64,000 nt of DNA from Raffaelea ambrosiae. Its lineage: Eukaryota; Ascomycota; Sordariomycetes; Ophiostomatales; Ophiostomataceae. The position numbers and the translations under genes were made by a program. This document shows positions 55,175-64,000 of this stretch, piece by piece. Location: NCBI GenBank assembly GCA_002778195.1, contig PCDI01000001.1, positions 1,686,939 through 1,750,938 on the forward strand, read 5' to 3'. The notes below the pieces were generated by a model. That model had not been told where the DNA came from. It ran no database searches and saw only the letters and a list, made by a program, of their open reading frames with translations. How positions within the stretch are numbered: position 1 is the stretch's first letter; each line of letters starts with the position of its first letter.

Positions 55175-55842
55175 GTTGGATGGTGTGCTCTGTTGGTACT
55201 CGGGTGTTTCTGTATCCGGATGGAAATGTCCAGATGACAGCCCACGCAGAGGAAAATAATGCGAGAAATCCAGGTCGTCTCGTGAAAATCGACTTTACTT
55301 CGCTTTATTTTGCTTTATTTTGCCGATTTACTTGGTCACTGTGGCTGGAGATCTTATCACCTTATCGTGATCAGTGTGGCTCAGCAGCTAGGTCTATTAA
55401 CGTGTGCTTAAGCTTGGGAAGCTCCAGGAACAGGTCGGGTCACTGCTCTCTTTGGTAGTTACTTTACAATTCATTTATTTCAGCTTGATGTCTGTCAATT
55501 TAGTTTCTCGGTATCCAACGAATTGATTCAACTCGAATAATAAATGTCTTCACTGAGGACGGGGCCAGGTAGAAGCCTGCATGACAGCGCTGCGGTGTCG
55601 GACCGTCCGACGGGCTTGTCATTATTATACCCCACCAAAGACATAGCTTTGCTGGGAGAAAACGCTTGTTGCGCTGCCGAATTCCCACACATCCATGTGA
55701 CAGGCGACCAGCAACAAGACCCTGTATATAACCCAACTCTCAGTATTGCTGATCGGAACGCATTGCTCGCACAGTCTGCCCTCTGTTCTCCAAACCGACG
55801 TCGTTCTATTGAGAATCTACCCTGCCCATTCGCCCCGTCACC
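55175..55842. other. Divergent promoter region, MFAP1-family gene / HEM3
   Basis: 668 bp shared by two housekeeping genes. It holds a TATATAA near HEM3. No coding frame is supported. Confidence 0.6.
55725..55731 (+). promoter_or_regulatory. Possible TATA box of HEM3
   Basis: TATATAA, 112 bp upstream of the HEM3 ATG. Position and sequence fit a TATA element; there is no direct evidence for use. Confidence 0.4.
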
Positions 55843-56868
55843 ATGGCCTCGACCAAGCCCGTCATCAATATGGGCACCCGGAGCTCGGCTCTGGCCATGA
55901 AACAGGCTGTCACCGTGCAGGCTGCTCTGGCCAAGGCCAATCCGGACTACGAGTTTGTCGTGGATGCCCGGGAAACAGCCGGCGACCGCGACAAGATCAC
56001 GCCGCTGGCCAACTTGGGCAAGGGCCTGTGGACAACCGACTTCGAGGTCAAGCTGGCCGACGGCTCGCTCGACCTCGTCGTGCACTGTGTCAAGGACATG
56101 TCGACCACGATGCCTCCTGGCTGCATTCTGGGCGCCATCACCGAGCGCGAAGACCCCCGCGACGCCGTCATCTTCCCGCCCGGCAGCCCCTACAAGACCA
56201 TCGCCGAGCTGCCCGCCGGCAGCATTGTGGGCACCAGCAGCGTGCGCCGCTCCTCCGGCCTGCGCCGGCGGTACCCGGGCCTCCAGTTCAAGGACCTGCG
56301 CGGCAACATTGACACGCGCCTGCGCAAGCTGGACATTCCGCAGCCGGGCGCGGACGGCCAGATTGTCAAGTACGACTGCATCATCCTGGCGGCGGCGGGC
56401 CTGAACCGCATGAACATGCAGAACCGTATCTCACAGCTGCTGGACTCGTCGTCGGCGGGCACGCTGTACGCGGTCGGCCAGGGTGCGCTGGCCATTGAGA
56501 TACGCGAGGGCGACGAGAAGACGCTGAAGCTGCTGGAGGCAATCAACGACAAGCCGACGCAGCTGGCGTGCTGGGCGGAGCGGGCGGTCATGCGGAAGCT
56601 GGAGGGCGGCTGCAGCGTGCCGATTGGCGTGGAGACGACGTGGCTGGAGGGCAACAAGCTGCGGCTGGAGGCGACGGTGATCAGCCTGGATGGCAAGCAA
56701 GCGGTGGACGCGGATCTGACAGCCGTGGTGACAACCCTGGAGGAGGCCGACGCCCTCGGCATCAAGGCGGCGGCGGACATGGTATCCCGGGGTGCACAAG
56801 ACATTCTGGACGAGATCCACCGAAACAAGGCGGCGGCGGCGGCGGCGGCGCCTGTTGGGGCGAAATAA
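55843..56868 (+). CDS. HEM3: Porphobilinogen deaminase (hydroxymethylbilane synthase)
   Basis: Single exon of 341 residues, normal for the family. It joins four porphobilinogen units into hydroxymethylbilane, the third step of heme synthesis, in the cytosol. Conserved parts are GTRSSALAMKQ near the start, LVVHCVKDMST, the Arg-rich GTSSVRRSSGLRRRYPGLQFKDLRGN segment with the substrate-binding arginines, and GGCSVPIGVET with Cys257, the residue that carries the dipyrromethane cofactor. The C-terminus ends in an Ala-rich run from GCG repeats. The ATG follows CACC, a good context. Confidence 0.97.
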   Translation: MASTKPVINMGTRSSALAMKQAVTVQAALAKANPDYEFVVDARETAGDRDKITPLANLGKGLWTTDFEVKLADGSLDLVVHCVKDMSTTMPPGCILGAITEREDPRDAVIFPPGSPYKTIAELPAGSIVGTSSVRRSSGLRRRYPGLQFKDLRGNIDTRLRKLDIPQPGADGQIVKYDCIILAAAGLNRMNMQNRISQLLDSSSAGTLYAVGQGALAIEIREGDEKTLKLLEAINDKPTQLACWAERAVMRKLEGGCSVPIGVETTWLEGNKLRLEATVISLDGKQAVDADLTAVVTTLEEADALGIKAAADMVSRGAQDILDEIHRNKAAAAAAAPVGAK

Positions 56869-57537
56869 AGAAAGAATCAAAGGACATGAGGAGACAAGGG
56901 GCGTCCAAAAAAAATCAAAAAACAAAAGAAACGACATGCTCACATCTCCACTTGACGAGTGTAAGATACACATATAAAGCTTCAATGACGGACGGGCACT
57001 TCAAAAAAGGGTATGTTGCAGAAGCAACAGAGAAAAAAAAGGGAAAGTCATGGGTCAGAGATGTATACATTAGGATCACGGTTGCATTTGATATGCTCGA
57101 ACCAAGATGGTAACATGCAAAATAGCATAGCCAGCGCGGCGCGAAATATACATACCCATTCAGTGAGCACGTTCAGAGCCCCGTAACTTCACCACTCTCT
57201 GAAAAAAACACGAGGCTCGAAGTCTTGCGTGAAGTGATTTGCTCTTTTTTTTTTATAGGATCTTTTCTATCTTTCCCACCCGTGCTATGCAGCTTGAGGC
57301 TTGTTGAAATGCATTCCAGCTGTTGTCCAACGCAAGTAGTCGTAACATCAACGCCAAGGGGAGAAAAAAATAGCAACAATATAAACAATATAAACGATGC
57401 CCCTCCCCAATCCCAAAGTCTTTCCAATGTTATTTTTTTTCGTATCTTTCAGTGTTCATTCTTTTTCTGGCCTCTTGCTGACAGCACCCCGCCCAGAACA
57501 AACGTGGCTCATTCGTTCCTTACCTCTCGCTCCTCCC
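56869..57537. other. Intergenic between convergent HEM3 and GCV3
   Basis: 669 bp of A/T-rich shared 3' region. No gene is seen. Confidence 0.6.
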
Positions 57538-58205
57538 TTAGTGGTCCTCCTCAGAAGCGGTGAACTCATTGTACTCCTCGTCGCCCATCAGGGCCTCCAG
57601 GTCCTTGACGCCCTGGGCGTCCACAGTGACCTTGGCGATCCAGCCGCCGCCGGCCGAGTCGTCCTCGGGGACCTGGTTGATGGTGCCGGGAGTCTCCTCG
57701 AGAATGCGGTTGACGTGGGTGATCTTGCAGCTGATGGGAGCGTTGATGTCGGCGGCCGACTTGACGGACTCGACGGCACCAATGGCATCGCCCTGGCCAA
57801 CCTCTTTACCCTCCTCGGGGAGCTCGACGTAGACGACATCGCCGAGAGCCTCGGCGGCGTACTCGGAGATGCCAATGACACCAGCGGTCTGGTCGGCGTT
57901 GAGGTCGATCCACTCGTGGTCCTTGGTGTACTTTCTTATCGGGGCTGGCAAGGAAGAAAGGGCGCGCATTAGCATTGTCAAAGAACAGGGGGGAAGCTCT
58001 ACGGCTTGGAGTATCGGCAAGACGGGATGAAGAATCCGGTGGACATCCCGGGGAGCATTGCGGGGGGCATACCCTGGGCGGTGGCGGAGAAGTAACGGGC
58101 GGCCGTAAAGGTGGCCGGGCGGAAGCCGGAGACAGGTCGGGCCACACGGGCCGTGAAGCTCGAAGAGCGGGCAGCCACCCGCAGGCAGCGAGCAATTGAG
58201 GCCAT
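57538..58205 (-). CDS. GCV3: Glycine cleavage system H protein, mitochondrial
   Basis: Exons 58205..58073 and 57944..57538 (128-bp intron, phase 1) give 179 residues. The H protein carries the lipoyl arm between the P, T and L proteins of glycine decarboxylase in the matrix. Residues 1-44 are Arg/Ser/Ala-rich and end in ARYFSATAQ, a matrix presequence. The mature part starts IRKYTKDHEWIDL, and Lys106 in GAVESVKSAADIN is the lipoyl attachment site. The C-terminus has GWIAKV and LMGDEEYNEF. The intron join is at the presequence boundary. Confidence 0.96.
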
Positions 58206-60794
58206 AGCGACTGGAGGACGGGTGGAGAAGTAGGAGCAAGGGCAGCAGCACACAGAGACGAAGAAAGAGAATGAAACACACAGAAAGAGAAGACGAGCTG
58301 TCGGCAGATTGAGGTCGAACGTCAATTCAAAGCCGAGGGGAGAGAAGGAAGGCGGGGGTAAAGAGGTGAAGAAAGAAGGGACCACTCTTTTTTTTTTGGT
58401 GCTAGTTAATAGTTGCCCTTTTCTTGTGAATGGCCTGACGGTTGTTTCTATTGGGTAAATTTGCCCTTTCTGGAAAGCGGACGATTTCGGGCGCCAGACA
58501 TGCCCACCAAAGTCTACCCGCAGCTGCCCCATGGGCACTGATTGCACCGATTGCGCTGATAGCAAGGTGTATGATTACATAACTATAACTATTTGGTGTT
58601 GGTCGGGTCGGCCAATCATTAGCGCTGCCAAACGGGCAACATCCAAACCATTGGCCGATCGGCAGGGACCCCGGTAGACGATACTCGGCTAGATCGACGT
58701 GCTGGTATTAGAATATGCGTGTACCGGATCTCCATCTGATCCACGACAACAGAGCAGACAACACACAACCCTTGCCGCCCGGAGAGGGCCACGGCTGAGG
58801 TAAACGCCCAGTAAATACAGGGAATGATACGCTAGGGAGGAAAGGGTGAAAAGTCCCATTCGGCACGCTTTAAATTGACAACAATACGAAGGATGGGAAT
58901 TGCCGGCTGGGGAGGGGGTTTGTTTGCATCCCCCCGTCGGCGATCTATCTGTTCTCTTTCTGTTAATCTTCCCTGCGTATGTTTGTCTGCTCTGTTCTTG
59001 CTTTGCTTTCTCTCTTTTCTGCGTTTTTCTCTTCCTCTGGCAGCGCGTTGCTGTTGCTCGTGGCAACGCTGCATTTGCCCGTAAGATCACCCGCCTGCAT
59101 GCCACGCTCGACGCGTCGCGCGTCACGTCACGCGTCCCAGCACACGCTTTCCTGACTTTTTTTTTCCACCCACACACTTTTCAGTTTTCTGCGTGTGTCT
59201 TTCGTCGCGTGCTGCTGTAGGCTCTTTGCCCACGAACGCAACTAAGCCACGCCGACTGGAACTAGTCTCAGCCGGGCCTCGCGTCTGATTGCGAGAGCAA
59301 TAAGTAGTTTCATTCATGTCAGACGTAGTCCTCACTGTGCGTGTCGTATGTGTGTGTGTGTCGTGCTCTCTAATCACAGGCAATTTAGACCAAGTTACAG
59401 GGGCTTTTCGCTCCCTATTGGGTGCGTGATCTGCCGTAAGCGCCACCGAAACTACCCACACCCAGGCGGACCCACAGGCCTCAATTATCCAGCACCTTCT
59501 ACAGTGTGGTCGTCCTGCCCTGGTAGTAGACCCCTCTTGCACCCCTGAACCAACCCGGCCAAGCCTCCATAACAGCGGCCGTCCACCAACCAGCTCACGG
59601 GACTCAGCGTCCTCTGACGCCCACAGACGCTCGCCCTGCCCGCCAACAGGCACGGATACAGCAAGCAACACCGCAGCACAACATCGGCCATGTTTCGCTC
59701 CCTCTGCTGGCATCACCACAGCTTGCATTAGGGCCACCCAGCACCAATTCCCTTCTCGCGTCTTCTTGGTCGCCAATCTGGTCGCCCCTTCTAGCTCGCA
59801 CCTCCTGCTCGTTCCCGCCAGCTAACGGCATTCCATGGAAACATAGCCCTTTTATGAACGCTTCTGTGGTTTCTCGACGTTCCCGACTTTCATCTGTCTG
59901 CCATTTGACAGCGCTGTGTTCTTTTGTTTGCCCTTGCAACTGCTATGCTGTGACATTTTGATACCGACAGTCCCTTTTTTTACTCTTCCCACTCCGTCAT
60001 TGGCCCCACTCTTTTTCTCTTTCCGCCCCTCTGCGTCTTCACTGCGTCGCCCTCTCTCTCTCTCTATCAAGCCTTGCCTCACGTCTTCTTCCCTCCCTTT
60101 CTGCCGGTCCCGCCACGCCGTTACAGACCTCTCGTCGTGCAGAGAACTCCCGACGAGCATTCGTGCTGTTTTTCAGTCCCGTCATAGAGCCATCGCCGGC
60201 TTTTCGACACGGCAGCCCCGTCTCCTCGGCTGGAACTCGACAAAGCAGAATACATCTGCACTCAGTCAAAGGCGGCCCTCCACACAAGGACACAACGCAG
60301 ACGCGCATACTCGATATACGCGACATACTCGACCCCTCCTCCACCGCGCCATCCTCGGCTGGTTCTGCCATTCAACAGCATTCCAATACATTTTCCACAG
60401 CTCTCCCCTCCCGACAGGGTTGTGAACCGCCCCTCGTCGCCGCCGAGCTAGCCAGACCAGGGAGCTGAACCCGCCCAGAGTCTCGGTTTTGACTCGAACT
60501 AGCCCAGGACCAGTTCTCTTCAGCCAGCCCCTGCGGCCAATCCTGCCTGGCTTTTCGTCACCACTCTTCCTTCTCCTCGCGACGATTGGAGGCAAGGTGT
60601 TTTGCACCCACTCTCCCTTGCTTGGTTTCTCTCTCACTTTTGCAAGAGAGTCTTAGAGGAAACAAGCTTTTTCCGCCTTCCGCGACATATCTTAACCCAC
60701 TACTACCGCCAGCTCCGGAGGCTTGTCCTTCAAACTGGATTCCTCGACACTCTCAGTGGGCTCTCCGGCCCAGTTTCACGACGCCCGCGACACC
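58206..60794. other. 2.6-kb divergent region, GCV3 / Spg1-type GTPase
   Basis: No protein-like frame is seen. A GT tract is at about 59347-59361 and a CT tract at about 60051-60065; from 59850 to 60790 the sequence is C/T-rich leader with several upstream ATGs. Confidence 0.5.
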
Positions 60795-62116
60795 ATGGAG
60801 ACCGAACCGCAGACGCCTGGCCTGTCGGCACAGGCCATGCAGGCTGCCCACGATCCACACGACGACACCCTCGGTGGCCTTGATGGCAGCCCGCATCTCG
60901 GGAACGGAAGCGTCAACAGCACCGGCACCGCCCGCCTCCACATGCACTCGCAGTCCCTCGACCAGGGCCTGGCCAACTCGCCACGGCAGAGCTACGGCAG
61001 CGGGGTGTCGCCTGGGAACCCGGACGAGGCTGCCGATCCGAACTCGCAGTTTGCGACACCGCCCCTCCCACAGCAGCAGTATGCGCAATACTCTCAGCAG
61101 CAGCCGCAACAACAGCAGCAATACCTGCAGCAGCAGCAGCCGCAGCCACAACAGCCATATCCGCAACAACAGCAACAGCAACAACCACAACAGCAAGCGT
61201 ACTACCAGCACCAGCAGCAGGTGCAGCAGCATCCCATATCAAGACCACAGTCGGGTTTGTCTGGCCACGGCGGCGCAGCAGCACCGGCAGGGGCAGCCGG
61301 CAACTATCCCGACCACGCATCATCGCGCGGCAGCGGCACGCACGCGGAGCCTGCGAATGGACGGAACCACGTGGTGATCAAGGTGGGCATGGTGGGCGAT
61401 GCGCAGATTGGCAAGACATCCCTGATGGTCAAGTACGTGGAGGGCAGCTGGGACGAGGACTACATCCAGACGCTAGGCGTCAACTTCATGGAGAAGACGA
61501 TCAGCATCCGCAACACCGAGATCACCTTCAGCATCTGGGATCTGGGTGGCCAGCGCGAGTTTGTCAACATGCTACCGCTGGTCTGCAACGACGCCGTAGC
61601 CATTCTGTTCATGTTTGACCTGACGCGCAAGAGCACGCTCAACAGCATCAAGGAGTGGTACCGCCAGGGCCGCGGTTTCAACAAGACGGCCATTCCGATC
61701 CTCGTCGGCACCAAGTACGACCACTTTGTGAACTTTCCACGGGAGGATCAAGAAGAGATTTCCAATCAGGTACGAGCACGCTCGGAAACAGAAGTAGAAG
61801 CAGAAGTGGAAACGGAAACGAAAAAAAAAAAAAAAAAAAAAAAAACTAACAAGAAACAGGCACGCCGCTTTGCAAAGGCCATGCGCGCAGCGCTCATCTT
61901 TAGCAGCACGAGCCACAGTATCAATGTGCAAAAGGTCCGTTCTTTGACCCCCTGCTACCGGCTTTCGTCTCTCAAGTCTAGACGAGGGGGAAACAAACAT
62001 TAACATGTGCATTGCAGATCTTCAAAATCGTCCTTTCCAAGGCGTTCGATCTGAAGTGCACCATTCCCGAGATTGAAAACGTGGGCGAGCCGCTTCTGCT
62101 CTACCAATCGTGTTAA
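60795..62116 (+). CDS. SPG1: Spg1/Tem1-type small GTPase with Q-rich N-terminal extension
   Basis: Exons 60795..61769, 61860..61934 and 62018..62116 give 382 residues. The C-terminal part (about 190-382) is a Ras-like GTPase of the Spg1/Tem1 group that starts the septation initiation network (mitotic exit network in yeast): P-loop VGDAQIGKTSLM, the switch regions with QTLGVNFMEKTI and WDLGGQREF, the VGTKYDHF base-recognition motif (instead of NKxD) and SSTSHSINVQKIFKIVLSKAFDL. The first 190 residues, absent from yeast Tem1, are low complexity with long Gln runs at about 95-150. Intron 1 (90 bp) has 25 A upstream of its CTAAC branch site; intron 2 has the less usual GTCCGT donor. No C-terminal CAAX lipid site is present, as expected for this group. 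Confidence 0.93.
61821..61845 (+). repeat. A25 homopolymer within an intron
   Basis: Twenty-five A just before the branch-site CTAAC of intron 1 of the Spg1-type gene, where a pyrimidine tract would be more usual. Confidence 0.85.
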
Positions 62117-63513
62117 AGAGAGAGAAAAAAAGAAACGAAAAACGAATAAGAATAAAAAGCAATACCCACCAATCCACCAATCCACCAATCCACCAACCCT
62201 AACTACATACAACACCATACATGGCATACCACGCGCGAACGCACTGCCCTTCCCCCCCATTTCCATATTGTTGGTATAATCCTCTATTTATTTTATTATT
62301 CAGACCTTCCCTTCCTCTTTTTGCCTTTCTATTTGCGTGAAACAATAGCCAGCCCAATACATACACACGACTTTTCTGGATCTCCAGGTTTACACGACAG
62401 CAGACTGGCTCAAAAGCAAGGAAGGTAGGAGACACTGCGGGAGACGAAAAAAGCAGGAGAAATACACGGTTGAATGTAGATGGAGGTGCATGTTTAGATT
62501 TCTGTGCTGGCACGTTTCTCGATGTGGAGGATGTCGGAAAGAGAAGGAAGGACGAGAACAGAAAGCAAGCTCTGTGTGTTATTGGCAAAAAAAGTTTATG
62601 GAGAAGCCAGCAGCAGACGGTGGGCTTCGGTGGTGGTAGCATGCACGACCTGCCCAAGTTTTGTTGTTTGTTTTTGGAATGTCTTCTCGCTTGGCTCTTT
62701 CTTTCTTCGCCCCATTCTGTGGTTTTCCTTTTTCCTTTTGTCTTTTCTTTGTTGTTTCTTTTTTCTTTTTTTTCTTTTTTTGACTTTGACTTTCTTTTGT
62801 TAATTGCAGACTGTACTTGGGTGGGATGGGACGCATGACATACTGGAATGACCTTTTTTTATAAAAACCACAAACATTTTACCGTACCACCCTTATATTT
62901 CTTTTGTGTTGTTTGTCTGTCTCTTGTCTTTTTTTTTTTGCTTTCCCTATACCGGCTCTTGGCCAGGCTGGGAGTTGCCGTGTAAAACTAATTCGATGAC
63001 AAGGAAGGAACGATCGAGGGAATGCAAGGAGAACAGGGCAAGTGCCAGGAACGAGGAAGAGTCAGCAGGCAGGTACTATCCGCATGTCTCTACAAATATG
63101 AAAACCTTGTTCCTCTCCTTCCCCGAGAAAGATGAACAGCATGCAAGGCCATAATCAAAAACATGGGAAGGTGGTACCATATCTTGTTGATCTCTCTCTC
63201 TCTCTCTCTCTCTCCCCCTCTCGTCTCCCTTATTGTTTATTTACTTCCCCCTTTTTGTTCTCCAACTGAAGACATTCACAGTCTTTTCACAAACCGTCCA
63301 TCATCTCTTATGCAGCATCGAGTACGCTCGTTCACCTTGGCAACTGCAGTCTTCACCTGTCTATCCATCTCGTCTGTTTTTTGTGCGTGTGTGCGCGTGT
63401 ATTTGTTTGTTTTTAGTCTCAAATCTCTCTCACGGAGAGCATCCTTTCCTCAGATAAATCCTCACTTCTGCCCACCTGCTACCTCGTTCTTAAAAGGCCG
63501 GACATCACCAGTC
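62117..63513. other. Intergenic, Spg1-type gene to orphan gene
   Basis: About 1.4 kb. CCAATCCACCAATCCACC repeats (about 62168-62197), T-rich sequence at 62690-62800, and a TC microsatellite at 63191-63214. No gene is supported. Confidence 0.55.
63191..63214. repeat. TC dinucleotide repeat
   Basis: Twelve TC units in non-coding sequence about 300 bp upstream of the right-edge gene. Confidence 0.9.
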
Positions 63514-64000
63514 ATGGGTCAGGAATGTTCATGCTGCGGCGGCCGAGCGGGCACGTCCGCTGACGGTAACAATGATCCCGGCAAGCCAAACAGCGGCAAC
63601 CCCAGCAGTGACGACAACGGCAATGGCGGAAATGGCGGGAACGGCGAAAACGGCGGGAACGGTGGCCCCCGCCCCCAAGCGGCGAACGCCACGAACACAG
63701 CGGGTGTGGTTGTGGGTTCGGTCGTGGAGCTCGACAATATGCCCCGCGAATCGGCGTCATTCTCTCACTCTCCGCGGTCTGGTTCTTCGGTGGACCACGA
63801 CAGCATGCCCCCCAATTCAGCATCTATCTCCCATCCTACACCGTCTTCACGGCCTGCGGCTGCCAAGAAGCCTAACAAACTGCCAAGCAGTGATGTGCAT
63901 GCTTACAGCTCAGAGCCCCCAAATCCCTTGACGTTTGGCGAGATATTCAGTATGCCATCCAGATTGGCCAACGTGCCATCTACAGGTCCACGGCCACAAG
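63514..64000 (+). CDS. Orphan protein with predicted lipidated N-terminus (partial)
   Basis: The frame is open from ATG 63514 to the window end (162 complete codons); the C-terminus is outside. I do not recognise the family. It starts MGQECSCCGGR: Gly2 and Ser6 fit the N-myristoylation pattern, and Cys5, Cys7 and Cys8 could be palmitoylated, which would place it at the inner face of the plasma membrane. A Gly/Asn-rich tract follows (about 28-55), then two imperfect copies of about 20 residues: VELDNMPRESASFSHSPRSG and VDHDSMPPNSASISHPTPSS. From about 135 the sequence looks more like a folded part. C/T-rich leader sequence precedes the ATG. Codon use is like that of the neighbours. It could continue into a kinase, phosphatase or other signalling domain; this cannot be judged here. 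Confidence 0.65.
   Translation, partial: MGQECSCCGGRAGTSADGNNDPGKPNSGNPSSDDNGNGGNGGNGENGGNGGPRPQAANATNTAGVVVGSVVELDNMPRESASFSHSPRSGSSVDHDSMPPNSASISHPTPSSRPAAAKKPNKLPSSDVHAYSSEPPNPLTFGEIFSMPSRLANVPSTGPRPQ

Overview
The window comes from the nuclear genome of a filamentous ascomycete (Pezizomycotina, most likely Sordariomycetes; the order cannot be fixed from the sequence alone). The signs are GC-rich coding sequence, short GT-AG introns of about 70-230 bp with CTAAC-type branch sites, intergenic regions of several kb, single-gene transcription units with no operons, and a typical fungal gene set: fused single-chain urease, GH3 beta-xylosidase, a cpkA-type PKA catalytic subunit, a NACHT-type STAND protein, a CipC-like protein and a HET-C fragment. 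I recognise about 24 gene loci. I see no rRNA gene, tRNA gene, CRISPR array or intact transposon.

Layout. 0.7-9.4 kb: Maf-type nucleotide pyrophosphatase (-), a small Ino4/Max-like bHLH factor (+), mitochondrial threonyl-tRNA synthetase (-), and an unidentified 767-aa protein with one membrane segment and helical C-terminal half (+). 10.6-16.7 kb: urease (+) converging on a three-exon HMG-box protein (-). 16.7-22.0 kb: 5.3 kb with no gene I can recognise. 22.0-27.3 kb: a damaged block. The first exon of a HET-C gene runs directly into the C-terminal half of a POT peptide transporter; then come an intact SDR, a PAP2 phosphatase with an in-frame stop, and a frameshifted secreted His-rich reading frame. 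28.2-36.0 kb: beta-xylosidase (+), ribosomal protein uL15 (+), Ugo1-like mitochondrial fusion protein (-), mitochondrial ferredoxin Yah1 (+). 36.5-42.2 kb: Rrp15 (-), then PKA catalytic subunit (+) behind a 3-kb upstream region. 43.6-49.7 kb: NACHT-type STAND protein (+), Trm61 (-), CipC-like protein (-). 49.7-53.6 kb: gene-free. 53.6-58.2 kb: MFAP1-family splicing factor (-), porphobilinogen deaminase (+), glycine cleavage H protein (-). 60.8-64.0 kb: Spg1/Tem1-type GTPase with a Q-rich extension (+), and the start of an orphan protein with a predicted lipidated N-terminus (+) that runs off the window.

Most genes are housekeeping, several for mitochondria (ThrRS, Ugo1, Yah1, GcvH). The genes most likely to be unusual are the HET-C/POT junction and the broken genes around it, the STAND protein, the 767-aa orphan, and the Gly/Cys-start orphan at the right edge. 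Several long G or C homopolymers and one 5-N gap mean that some breaks could be assembly or sequencing errors.
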